DNA of 64,000 nt from Girardinichthys multiradiatus (lineage: Eukaryota; Chordata; Actinopteri; Cyprinodontiformes; Goodeidae), in assembly GCF_021462225.1 (NCBI RefSeq), contig NC_061797.1:2287001-2351000 (forward strand). The letters are read 5' to 3'. This document shows positions 11,007 to 21,109 of the stretch, piece after piece. The stretch's first letter is position 1. Each line of letters starts with the position of its first letter. A program made the position numbers and the translations under genes. The notes beneath the pieces were generated by a model, which was not told where the DNA came from, searched no databases, and was given only the letters and a program-made list of their open reading frames with translations.

Positions 11007-11130
11007 GTCTGCAAAACAAAGCGGCAGCTCAGCCCACGCCATGTTTGCAGAACAAAGCGGCAGCTCAGCTGACGCCATGTCTGCAGAACACAGCGGCAGC
11101 TCAGTCCACGTCATGTCTCCAGAGTGCCGC
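11007..11130 (+). repeat. 36-bp minisatellite (12-residue unit)
   Basis: Three to four imperfect tandem units of 36 bp encoding LQNKAAAQPTPC-type repeats. Units differ by a few substitutions but keep the reading frame. Confidence 0.8.
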
Positions 11131-11574
11131 CATTGTGCCGCCCAAGTCTGCCTCAACCTCCTCCACACGCCACAGAGGACGTCGAAAGAGGGACGCCTCA
11201 GCCCCAGCTCAAGCCACTGAGGGTCTGGCCGATGCCCCAGCCCCAACTCTAAGGGTCTAGCCGACGCCTGAGCCTCTGTTCAAGCCACTGAGGGTCTGGC
11301 CGACGCCTCAGCCCCTGCTCCCACCACTGAGGGTCCCGGCAACACCTCAGCTTCTGTTCCTGGTCTGAAGGTCTTCCAGGGGTTCACTAAGAGACTGGTC
11401 CTTGTCCTAATTTCTGAAACCCAAGACAAAGGGTTCAAGGACGAGCCGCCACCAGATTCTGTTCCTGAGTGGTACGAGAAGGAATTCGTCCTCGTCTTGA
11501 CCTCTGAATCCGGTGACAAAGGGTTCGAGGAGAAACCGCCACTTGATCCTGTTTCTGCCTTCGAGGGTCCCGTC

Positions 11575-11826
11575 GGCACTGCTTCAGCCTCTAAGCTATC
11601 GCCAGGCTCTGCTTCAGCTTCTGATGGATCGCCAGGCTCTGCTTCAGCCTCTGAGGGATCGCCAGGCTCTGTATTAGCCTCTGAGGGATCGCCAGGCTCT
11701 GCTTCAGCCTCTGGGGCATCGCATCGCCAGGCTCTGCTTCAGCCTAAGAGGCATCACCAGGCTCTGCTTCAGCCTCTGAGGCATCGCCAGGCTCTGCTTC
11801 AGCCTCTGAGGGATCACCAGGCACCA
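11575..11826 (+). repeat. 30-bp minisatellite (10-residue unit)
   Basis: About eight tandem units of gcttcagcctctgagggatc plus gccaggctct, encoding GSASASEGSP. A short duplication of gcatc near 11720 shifts the frame. Confidence 0.9.
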
Positions 11827-11964
11827 TGAAGGCCAAGCCTGACTCCAAGTCTCCGGAGTTCCCTAGGGTCCTCTACTCTGCTCGGCCAACCTCCAGAGCG
11901 AGGGTCCTCTACTCTGCTCGGCCGACCTCCAGACCGTCACTTCCTTCGTCGCCGGCCTCCTACA

Positions 11965-13943
11965 CTCATTTAGGAGAATCCAACAGAGAGCCTCAGTCAG
12001 CTTGTTGAAGAGGCTGGGGCTCCTCCTGCAGCCAAAAATGAGCCTGACTACAAAAAAGAAACAGCGGCCCCATTTGACGCCGAGGAGGTGCCATTGAGAA
12101 AGGTGCACCGGCTTGATTTTAAACGCGGCGGTAATGTCTGGTTTAGCAAGCCAGGCTCCACACCCCGCAGTTTTTATAAGCGATATGGCGTGATCTACGA
12201 TAGCATAATACAAGGAAATTGGGGACTTGGGAATAATGGAATTAATACTGAAACGGGGACCGAATTGAGGAGCTGAAAGACCGATAAGGCGCTTTTTTCC
12301 TGAATACTTTCTGGTAGCTTCACCTAAGGGGCTAATACGGAAGAAGGGGAAAGGAGGGGATTTAAATGGACCTATCATATAGCCTATCGAATAGGAGAGG
12401 GACGCTAATGAAAAAGCCTTGGGAGAGACCAGTGATGAGGAAATTGACAAAAGGAGGGTCTGGGTGGGACTGAAGGAGGAAAGCTAATTTGGGAATAATG
12501 ACAGGAGTGGAAAGGTAACGAGAAATTAACGCCTGGAACCACGACGAGTCCTGCTGAGGGATGAACGGCGGGGGCAAACGGACTTAGGGTGGGCGTCTTT
12601 GCAGAAGCTGCAAATGTGAAGAATTGAACATGATTGGAACGAACAAACACCTTCATTGAAGATATTGCAAATAGCAGAATTATTGAAAAACTAGATTTTT
12701 CTCCCTTTGAAATCATGGCCTTGAAAGGCTGGGGAAGGGGAAGCAAGAGGATGAGCAGCTGAGCCGGAGGAGAACGGAAGTGTAGGGCAGAGAGAGCTTT
12801 GATGGCCGATTGCGCCGCATGAGAAGCATGAGGAAGCTTGTGTGAGCATGATTAGGATGTCCGTGTCGAGCACGGACCAGTCTAGGCAAATTCCTGACTG
12901 AGCCAGGATGGAATCGGCTTTAGCGGAAAAGGTTTTATGGGAATGATAGAAGAGAGAGCGTCGGTATTTAAGGTTCAGGTTTGTGATGAGGGCCCAGTAT
13001 GTTTCCAGCTCGATTCTTCTATCTGGGAATACAGAACAAATAATGTCCCTAAAAATGCCGAAAGCCGCCACAAATTCTCCAAAGGAGAGACCTTTGGAGA
13101 GGCGGTGGTCGGAGGATTTAAAGATTGCTGTGACATCTTCTGAGGTCGCGATGCAATGGTCTTGTTCAGCAGAAGGTACAATGAGAGAGACTAAATTAAT
13201 CGGTTGACCCTGGAGGATTTTTGAACACAGTCTGGGTGATATGTTGGCGTGAAAGGGGACATAAGCTCTGTCTGAATGTAAGGAGGGGTAGGAGAAAATT
13301 TTTTGAAAGAATGTAGAAGAATAAAGAAAAGGGGAATAAAAGGCATAAATACGCCTCACCTAACAAAGAGCCCGGCCGGGCATTAGCCAGAGTGAAAGCT
13401 GAGGGGAGGGGTCGAGCAGCAGGCTGAGCGTTGGGTGGGGCAGAGTGCAGGTGGAGAGCAGATGTGGGTGGTTTTGCAGAGAAATCCATGAGGTGTTGAG
13501 TGAGCGATGTGATGGAACGTTGAAGTAAGTCCAAGGATGAGATAAATGAAGGGGGGACAGCTGTAGTTGGAGGATGAGGCATTCTGAGGTGCAGGAGGTT
13601 CGGAGAGAGGCGAGTGCAGCTGAAGACGGGCCGGGAAGAGATATAGACGAAGCTGGAGTAGATGAGGAACAGCCTCGGCGTTTCTTGGAAGGGGAATTGG
13701 GAGTTTTGCTGTGGCGTTTTCTTGAGGAAGGAGGCGCAGGAGGTGGAAGCGGAAGGGAGTCGTGGGATAGAAGATTAGCAAACTGAGAAGCTTCTTGGTG
13801 GGACCCGGGAGTTGTTCCGCTCGCCCTGAGCTGGGAAGAAGGAGAGGGAGTGACGTGCTGCAAAGGTAGACGGGAGCTTCTTCTAGCATGACATGAAAGT
13901 GCACTAAACAGGAGTCAGGATTCAGGCGTGGGATTGTTTGCAC
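11965..13943 (-). mobile_element. DIRS/Ngaro-like tyrosine-recombinase retroelement fragment
   Basis: In minus-strand order: a Pro/Ser-rich start (13943-13360); a gag-like region (13359-12691) with FSAKADSILAQSGICLDWSV and a zinc knuckle CFSCGAIGHQSSLCP; then PLNI-type text HPDPPFVNFLITGLSQGF (about 12577-12400), which in DIRS-like elements immediately precedes the reverse transcriptase; then the RT itself (12450-11965) with KPDITAAFKIKPVHLSQWHL and FGCRRSPSLFNKLTEALCWI. The element stops inside the RT before the catalytic YxDD block, and no tyrosine recombinase is present. Several frame breaks separate the segments. The family assignment rests on the gag and pre-RT motifs. Confidence 0.8.
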
Positions 13944-15310
13944 AACAGAAACACAATTGATGTATTAAGGTCATGGTTTAGAAAGATACTGGTCAGTGTT
14001 TTCTGTCTCTCTAGGAAGACACCTGGAAGGGACCATCCCAGAGACACTGGCTGTTTGGGGACCCCTCTTTTCTTTGCGCGCTGGACTCAGAGACATATGT
14101 AGAGTGCTTCAGGACCCTGAACCAGCAAAATAAAGTTGCAAAGGACCCAGAAGGGACCCAGAAGATGTGGAATTGTTTAAAACACAGAGACTGAGTCATA
14201 TTAACAATGGACTTAATTGATATTTGCTATATTCCTGTTATAACTTCAATTTTTGTCTGCATGATTGATTTAATCTTTGGATGTGTACAGATGACCTGAA
14301 TCATTTTAATTTGTTTATGCACCCTGAGAGAATGGGAGCATTCATTTTGTGATATTCATTTCCAGAGTTGATCAACATGATCAATGTTTTCTGTTATATA
14401 AATTTTGGTAATAGGAATGAATGATCAGAACCTGATAGGCATTAAAGGTTCTTAAAATACATTGTAATGAGACTTATTAGATTCAATACAGTGATCTCTC
14501 GTTCAGATTGGCGGAGAATGGGATTTCTCTGAGGCCTCCAGATGTTTTCATCTCTCACCTTTGGGGGGGGTTTCAACTGGAAGAACCTAAGCTGACCCAA
14601 GTGTCCCATCCGACGGCACATAGACTGTGGGTCCGGAGGACATGGATGCTTGTCCATGGTGGGTGTTAACAAGTTGTGTGGCCGAAGGAGGCTCCTTGGG
14701 GGCGATGGAGCGTAGTTGAATTTGGACAAATTAGTGAATAGGTTTAGTTTATCCTGGTCTTACATAATTAAAATAATGTGCGTGTAGAAACGTGACACTA
14801 ATTAAATTAAGATTCTAATTTAATTAGTGTCACATAGGCCGGTTTTCATAACTTGCAGAGTGATGATATTCCTATATTCCTGTAAACACCACTAAGAGTC
14901 TAATGATGTGTGTGCCAGAACATGTACATAAATCGGATTGTTACATTGGATTGGTCAAAAGGTTTCACATACACACCGATGTTATGAATCTCAATAAAAA
15001 CGCCCTGTAAAAATTTTGGGGATTTTTGATGAAGACATTTTGTGCACTGTGAGCAAATAATGTTCCCCCGTACTCTCCATAGTTAGAGCTGGGATGCCGT
15101 TTTTGTAAGATGTTGATTGTGTACAGCACACTTTCAATAGTGACTTTTAAGTATTGATAAGGTACCTACAAGGGTATTTCTTTTCATCACGGTTCATAGG
15201 TTATGTTAGTATATTCATACTGTTAGTAATTTCACAAGGCCCTTTCAGGTAAAACAAAAACATTAGACAGCAGGTTCAAACATAGTTAATCATTAATAAT
15301 AGATACCCAC
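13944..15310. other. MTFMT intron 2 remainder, no gene recognised
   Basis: AT-rich sequence without a convincing coding segment. It contains the perfect 18-bp-arm hairpin at 14792-14833 and short direct repeats of gacccagaag near 14145. Confidence 0.6.
14792..14833. repeat. Perfect inverted repeat, 18-bp arms, 6-bp loop
   Basis: The left arm gtgacactaattaaatta (14792-14809) and right arm taatttaattagtgtcac (14816-14833) are exact complements around agattc. There is no T-run typical of a bacterial terminator, and the context is intronic. Confidence 0.95.
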
Positions 15311-15508
15311 AAGGGAAACTTGTCAATGAGTCCTCCGTGGATTAAACGGCCAAAAGACACAACCACCCCAACATCAAACTGTCCCTCCAAATCATGAGGG
15401 GGCCAGTTGTGAAGTGTCAGTTGGTTCTGTTGAGCAAATCTCCTCACAGGGAGATCGCCAGGCAATGAAACAACCTCCAGCTTCTCCACGATTCCTTTGC
15501 TTGGATTT
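15311..15508 (-). CDS. MTFMT: MTFMT exon 2
   Basis: This 198-bp exon begins after a ttttattttccag acceptor and encodes NPSKGIVEKLEVVSLPGDLP, RRFAQQNQLTLHNWPPHD, then FDVGVVVSFGRLIHGGLIDK and FP plus two bases. It corresponds to the N-terminal Rossmann-like part of the formyltransferase (D-V-G-V-V-x-S-F-G-R-L is conserved). Two donors are possible at its end. I chose GTGGGT after 15311 because the two leftover bases TT plus the first T of exon 3 give Phe, and then GILNVHPS follows in frame. The alternative GTATCT donor four bases later breaks the frame. The codon split across exon 1/2 (AG|A) also fits. Confidence 0.96.
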
Positions 15509-16555
15509 CTGGAAAATAAAAGTTGCAGATTATAGTAGTTTTAGGCAGAAAAAGGGAATATTTTAACTTTGCATTAATCAAAATCAACTTATTTCACTTT
15601 ATTAGCTTAAGCAAAAATGAGAAAGCACAACTACGTGCTTCTGAGGTCTTCATAAGTTATTATACATATTCCACATCAGTCTCCTATTGAGCACAAAGAC
15701 ACACAGACATGAACATGGGAAAAGCGCTTTGTATTTCTTGCTAAAAACATCTTCCTCTGAATGAAATGAGACCACAGTTCTCTCATACATTTTTTCTACA
15801 AAATATCAACAAATGTAATAGATAATTGTGAATATTTTTGTTGATTTTGACATTATGTAATTGATTTATATAACAAAACATAATTTGTTATTTTAGACTA
15901 AATATAAGTGAATTTATTAAAGGTACTGAATATTAATCATAAAATGTCAGCAAAATGAAATAGGCAACACCTGTTCTTTTTGGCCACCCAGTAACACTTA
16001 ACGCTTAGGACAGAGGGGATTCTCCAGGGAGCACCAACTGTCTGCTGTAACGTCCTAAGATGAAAATCTGCTGTACACACAGCAAACGTTACCTGGCCAT
16101 CACAGGCCATGTTGGACACATGCTTAAGGGCTTAACTTTCCATATAGAGCCTCAGCAGTTGCTGTTTTACTGTTCTGAGCTGCTTTTAATTGTGTGTTAA
16201 ACATAACAAAACCAAATAGAAAAAGAGAACAAGTTCTTAGTTTCAATCTGTCAAAATCTCAAAGTTCAGTCTAAGCTTGTTTTCAGCAGCGGCTTCACAA
16301 CCATTCGCATCTTCAAACATGCGACATGTTGGGCTTGTCAGGAAACACCCCACAGGGACAATGACATACAGCATGGACAGGTGGTTGAGCGACTCTTGTC
16401 ACCTTAATGGCCCTGGTAATTCTGCTTGTCTTAACATGTAAGAATGTTTAGAACCAAATAAACTGTTTGGATTAAATGTGAACCATATTTAAGAAATGAG
16501 AAGTCTAGGTGTGTTCTTTACAAGTACTTAGAACTGTCCTGTCCTGGATCACAGA
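15509..16555. other. MTFMT intron 1, distal part, no gene recognised
   Basis: About 1 kb of AT-rich intron between exon 2 and the Rex3 fragment. I see no coding motif or clear repeat end. Confidence 0.6.
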
Positions 16556-16559
16556 AAAT

Positions 16560-17880
16560 CGGCATCAGTGCCAGGCCCACGACACACTTGGCCTCACGGT
16601 ACCAGTCAGCCGCCTCAGGAGTCCCCACAAGCCAACCATAGCCGATAAGACTCCTTCTTTAGCTTCGGGGATTGCTGCTGCAACAGGCACCGCAGACATT
16701 ACGGCCACAGCTACGGGCAGCAGCAGCAACAGTGGATGCGGAGAACATGGTCCACTCGGACTGTATGTCTCCAACCTCCACCGGAATCTGGTCAAAGCTC
16801 TCCCGGAGGTGGGAGTTAAATACATTCCTGGCAGAGGTCTCCGTCAGACGTTCACAGCAGACCCTCACTATGCGCTTGGGCCTGCCAACTGGGTCCGGCT
16901 TTCTCCTCTTCCAGTGGATCCAACTCACCACCAGGTGGTAAACAGTGGACAGCTCAGCCTCTCTCTTCACCAGAGTGTCCAAAACATGCAGCCGAAGGTC
17001 TGAAGACACGACAACAAAGCCGATTATCGACCTCCTGCCTAGGGTGTCCTGGTGCCAAGTGCACTGATGAACGCCCTCATGCTTGAACATGGTGTTCATT
17101 ATGGACAATCCCTGACTAGCACAGAAGTCCAATAATGAAACACCACTCGGATTCAGATTGGGGAGGCCATTCTTCCCAATCAAGCCTCTCAGGGTGTCAC
17201 TGTCGTTTCCCACGTGGGCGTTGAAGTCCCCAGGTACTCGGGAGGGGCACTATGCAGCACGCCTGACAGGGACGCCAAGAAGGCCGGGCGGGTACTCCGC
17301 ACTACCACTCGGCCCATAAGCTGAAACGACAGTCAGAGACATGTCCCCAACCCAAAGACGCAGGGATGCGACCCTCTCATCCACTATGGTAAACCCCAAC
17401 ACGAGACGGCTGAGCTGGGAGGCAACCAGCAAGCCTATCCCAGCTCGCCGCCTCTCCCCGCTGGCCACTCCACTCTCTTGAGGAGATGGGTTCCAGAGCC
17501 CACGGTGTGCGTGGAGGTGAGCCCGAAGATTTCTAGTCATATCTCTCGACCTCCTGCGCAAGCTCACGTTCCTTCCCCCCCAGCGAGGTGACATTCCATG
17601 TCCCCAGAGCCAGCCTGGGCATCTGGAGATCGTGCCGCCGAGGTCTCCATCTTCGTCTGCTGCCCGATCCTCTTTGCACTGGTCCCTGATGGTTCCCCCT
17701 GCAGGTGGTGGGCCCACTGGGGGATGGCCTAGCATCTCTCGTTCGGGCTTGGCCCAACCACATCCCACGAGGAGCAACCTGGCCACCAGCCGCTCCGACA
17801 AGTCCTGACCCTAAGCCTGGCTCCGGGGTGGGACCCTGGCTTCGCAAAGTCACGTGCCTCGATTGTGTGGTCCTCAGGAA
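16560..17880 (-). mobile_element. Rex3-type LINE copy b, endonuclease half only
   Basis: Minus-strand translation gives [80 protein letters not shown] and a stretch up to LLRRLTGTVRPSV, aligning with the first half of the copy at 21110-24205. It is the apurinic/apyrimidinic-type endonuclease region, in several frames. Unlike usual LINE copies the 5' part is present and the RT half is missing, so a later deletion or an unusual integration is implied. A 43-bp perfect palindrome (17868-17910) lies at the 5' edge. Confidence 0.88.
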
Positions 17881-17910
17881 GGTGTCTTGAAGACACCTTC
17901 CTGAGGACCA
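17868..17910. repeat. Perfect 43-bp palindrome (21-bp arms, 1-bp spacer)
   Basis: The arms tggtcctcaggaaggtgtct(t) at 17868-17888 and its exact complement at 17890-17910 flank a single G. It overlaps the start of the Rex3 homology (gaggaccacacaatcgaggc on the minus strand). Confidence 0.95.
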
Positions 17911-19384
17911 ACAAGCCATTGCATTGAGTACTTAAATAAAGTCCAACCAGCCTCAGACCCAACAATCCATGCTCAAGTCCACTGCTTTCAGGACTGTGAT
18001 GATCCATGCCATAAGATACATGAATAATCTGTGCCCTGAAGTAAGACGAGCCATACCCTGGCCTTTGCAGAAACAGCAGGTAAAGCTTGTTTTTCGGTCT
18101 GATTTAGTTTTTTAAGAGATTTTGTATTAAATCTAACAAGTGCAATGCTTTCCTAAAACTAACCAAATGTTTAACGCTTTCACTTTGAGACATATCTTTA
18201 CGCTGCTTTAATGTGTTCATGTTTATTTTAGCCGGTGTTGTTAAGTACATTAAAAGCATGAATGAAAGTTATTTTCTTTCCTCCTTCCATACAATGGCTC
18301 AAAACCTTTTCAACAGTTCCTGCAGCAAAGCTACACGTATGCTCCAAACAAAGCATATGTGTAGCTTTGCTGTGTGCTGTGTTGGGGTTTCGACCAGGTG
18401 AGTGATGAAAAGCATATATAGTGATATAGGCGTAGGAACCGGACGGGGACAGGGGGGGACGTGTCCTCCCCAATATTGGAGACAGGTGCATTTGTCCCCC
18501 CCAAAAATTATAACGCGGAGGAGAAAAATACTTGTTTTTGAAATCTTTACCTTAGGTGCTTTTATTTTGAAAGCACAAAGCAGCGTGATGTCACTAACTC
18601 GCCCCTCCCTTAGCTGCTGTGAATGTTTGGGAAGTGGGGCAGATGCAGGAGACTGCAATAACAGCAACAGTCTGATCAGAGACCTGTGAGTGAGCTAAAA
18701 CTGTCTGTAGGGAATGTTGTCATGAATATTGCTGGTTTGTAACGTCTCGTTGGTAGTTTACATTAATATTTAGAAACCAAATCTTTTAAGTAAAGTCATC
18801 TTAATCCTGGGATGGGCACTCATCCATTATTCAGCTGTTAACTTTGTCAGGCTTCCCAAGTAACGTCAACAATAATCCCAAAATTTTTATTGTTTATTTT
18901 ATTTCAGCAAAATGTTACCACAACAGAAAAGGCTTTAACAACAGCAGGACTTACTTTGTTTTCTTAAAATGAATGCGTCAGTGAGTGACGGTTACACGTC
19001 ACAAGGTCAATACCTAAACATACTCTGCTATTTATCTTGTCTGACATATTAGATATTATATGTAATAATGTCTTATCAGGAGAATAGTATATAAGGAGTG
19101 AGGCAGTTGAAGCAATAAAAGCTGGAGAGACGGAGGAAGCTCGAGTGAGGTCTTGAATGATTAGTGATACAAATATTATTAGAGCCAGCAGCGGTAAGAT
19201 TTAAAAATCACATTATTGATAGAATAGATCCAGGAAGAAGAACAGGTGAGGACTAATGTCAAGTTGTCTTTTTTTTAAGATAATTTTTAATCATTATTTC
19301 TTTATTTCCACAGTACTATAAATGTTTGGGTTGGTATGAGATTATCAGCTGCACTAGAACACCCACAAGTGTTCTGCACATTTA
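17911..19384. other. MTFMT intron 1, between Rex3-b and Tc1, no gene recognised
   Basis: No coding motif. It contains a miRNA-like hairpin (18311-18387) and a G-rich stretch near 18430-18520 (ggacagggggggacgtgtcc ... cccccccaaaaa) that looks like part of a dispersed fish repeat. Confidence 0.55.
18311..18387. repeat. Hairpin with ~21-bp stem, extendable
   Basis: cagcaaagctacacgtatgc (left) pairs with gcatatgtgtagctttgctg (right) with one mismatch around an 8-9-base loop (18342-18351). Flanking caacag and ctgtgttg can extend the stem with bulges. The structure could be a small palindromic insertion, or, less likely, a small-RNA precursor. Confidence 0.7.
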
Positions 19385-20952
19385 CAGGTCCTTCTCAAAA
19401 AATTAGCATATTGTGATAAAGTTCATTATTTTCCATAATGTCATGATGAAAATTTAACATTCATATATTTTAGATTCATTGCACACTAACTGAAATATTT
19501 CAGGTCTTTTATTGTCTTAATATGGATGATTTTGGCATACAGCTCATGAAAACCCAAAATTCCTATCTCACAAAATTAGCATATCATTAAAAGGCTCTCT
19601 AAACGAGCTATGAACCTAATCATCTGAATCAACGAGTTAACTCTAAACACCTGCAAAAGATTCCTGAGGCCTTTAAAACTCCCAGCCTGGTTCATCACTC
19701 AAAACCCCAATCATGGGTAAGACTGCCGACCTGACTGCTGTCCAGAAGGCCACTATTGACACCTTCAAGCAACAGGGTAAGACACAGAAAGAAATTTCTG
19801 AACGAATAGGCTGTTCCCAGAGTGCTGTATCAAGGCACCTCAGTGGGAAGTCTGTGGGAAGGAAAAAGTGTGGCAGAAAACGCTGCACAACGAGAAGAGG
19901 TGACCGGACCCTGAGGAAGATTGTGGAAAAGGGCAGATTCCAGACCTTGGGGGACCTGCGGAAGCAGTGCACTGAGTCTGGAGTAGAAACATCCAGAGCC
20001 ACCGTGCACAGGCGTGTGCAGGAAATGGGCTACAGGTGCCGCATTCCCCAGTCCTTGGCTACAGAGAAGCAGCACTGGACTGTTGCTCAGTGGTCCAAAG
20101 TACTTTTTTCGGATGAAAGCAAATTCTGCATGTCATTCGGAAATCAAGGTGCCAGAGTCTGGAGGAAGATTGGGGAGAAGGAAATGCCAAAATGCCAGAA
20201 GTCCAGTGTCAAGTACCCACAGTCAGTGATGGTCTGGGGTGCCGTGTCAGCTGCTGGTGTTGGTCCACTGTGTTTTATCAAGGGCAGGGTCAATGCAGCT
20301 AGCTATCAGGAGATTTTGGAGCACTTCATGCTTCCATCTGCTGAAAAGCTTTATGGAGATGAAGATTTCATTTTTCAGCACGACCTGGCACCTGCTCACA
20401 GTGCCAAAACCACTGGTAAATGGTTTACTGACCATGGTATCACTGTGCTCAATTGGCTGCCAACTCCCCTGACCTGAACCCCATAGAGAATCTGTGGGAT
20501 ATTGTGAAGAGAACGTTGAGAGACTCAAGACCCAACACTCTGGATGAGCTAAAGGCCGCTATCGAAGCATCCTGGGCCTCCATAAGACCTCAGCAGTGCC
20601 ACAGGCTGATTGCATCCATGCCACGCCGCATTGAAGCAGTCATTTCTGCAAAAGGATTCCCGACCAAGTATTGAGTGCATAACTGTACATGATTATTTGA
20701 AGGTTGACGTTTTTTTGTATTAAAAACACTTTTCTTTTATTGGTCGGATGAAATATGCTAATTTTGTGAGATAGGAATTTTGGGTTTTCATGAGCTGTAT
20801 GCTACAATCATCCATATTAAGACAATAAAAGACCTGAAATATTTCAGTTAGTGTGCAATGAATCTAAAATATATGAATGTTAAATTTTCATCATTACATT
20901 ATAGAAAATAATGAACTTTATCACAATATGCAAATTTTTTGAGAAGGACCTG
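19385..20952 (+). mobile_element. Tc1-like element, family A, copy 2
   Basis: Ends CAGGTCCTTCTCAAAAAATT at the left and its complement at the right, with TA on both sides. The sequence is very similar to the copy at 4493-6094 but in opposite orientation, both within MTFMT introns. Confidence 0.96.
19713..20674 (+). pseudogene. Tc1 family A transposase, copy 2 (two small deletions)
   Basis: Starts MGKTADLTAVQKATIDTFKQ, with helix-turn-helix QKEISERIGCSQSAVSRHL, the GRKKCGRKR basic motif, and catalytic SDESKF, FQHDLAPAHS and NPIENLWD, so all three acidic residues are present. Compared with copy 1, about 36 bp are missing after RCRIPQ (near 20050), an in-frame loss. One base is missing at VLNWL-P (near 20455), shifting the frame, and the correct frame resumes as ANSPDLNPIENL up to SAKGFPTKY. 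It is closer to functional than copy 1 but still broken. Confidence 0.94.
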
Positions 20953-21109
20953 TATATGGTGAAATGCTGCTCCATAGTAACCGAGAGGTGGTTTTTTATT
21001 TTCCCCCATTTATTTTTAAAATGTGGAGCGGTACCTTAGATATCCACCTCTGAAGCTATTTTGCATGTTTAGGAGCAGCACTGCAGCAGCACAAACAGAA
21101 AAAGAGGAT

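Larger units (their letters stand above)
10441..11960 (+). mobile_element. Repeat-derived Pro/Ser/Ala-rich coding segment of unknown element
   Basis: The clearest piece is 10715-11260. It includes DELEEWLRFFACQIKSFRRI, SPELKAKLREMEEDYEAAVR and QFYCRL (a short helical, gag-like domain), followed by about four copies of a 12-residue LQNKAAAQPTPC unit. After stops, 11497-11829 continues as GSASASEGSP repeats. Fish genomes contain many predicted proteins of this composition, and I believe it is part of a retroelement but cannot assign the class. The upstream piece (10441-10715) has open frames on both strands. No polymerase or protease motif is visible here. Confidence 0.5.

Noticed and set aside
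13360..13943. Two long overlapping Pro/Ser/Leu-rich minus-strand frames
   Set aside because: They overlap in different frames over low-complexity sequence; only one can be the DIRS-like leader region, and neither has a recognisable domain, so I did not call separate genes.
15307..15311. Alternative exon 2 donor GTATCT giving ...KFPLW
   Set aside because: It leaves phase 0, which does not join in frame to exon 3; the GTGGGT donor four bases earlier gives KFPF-GILNVHP as expected.
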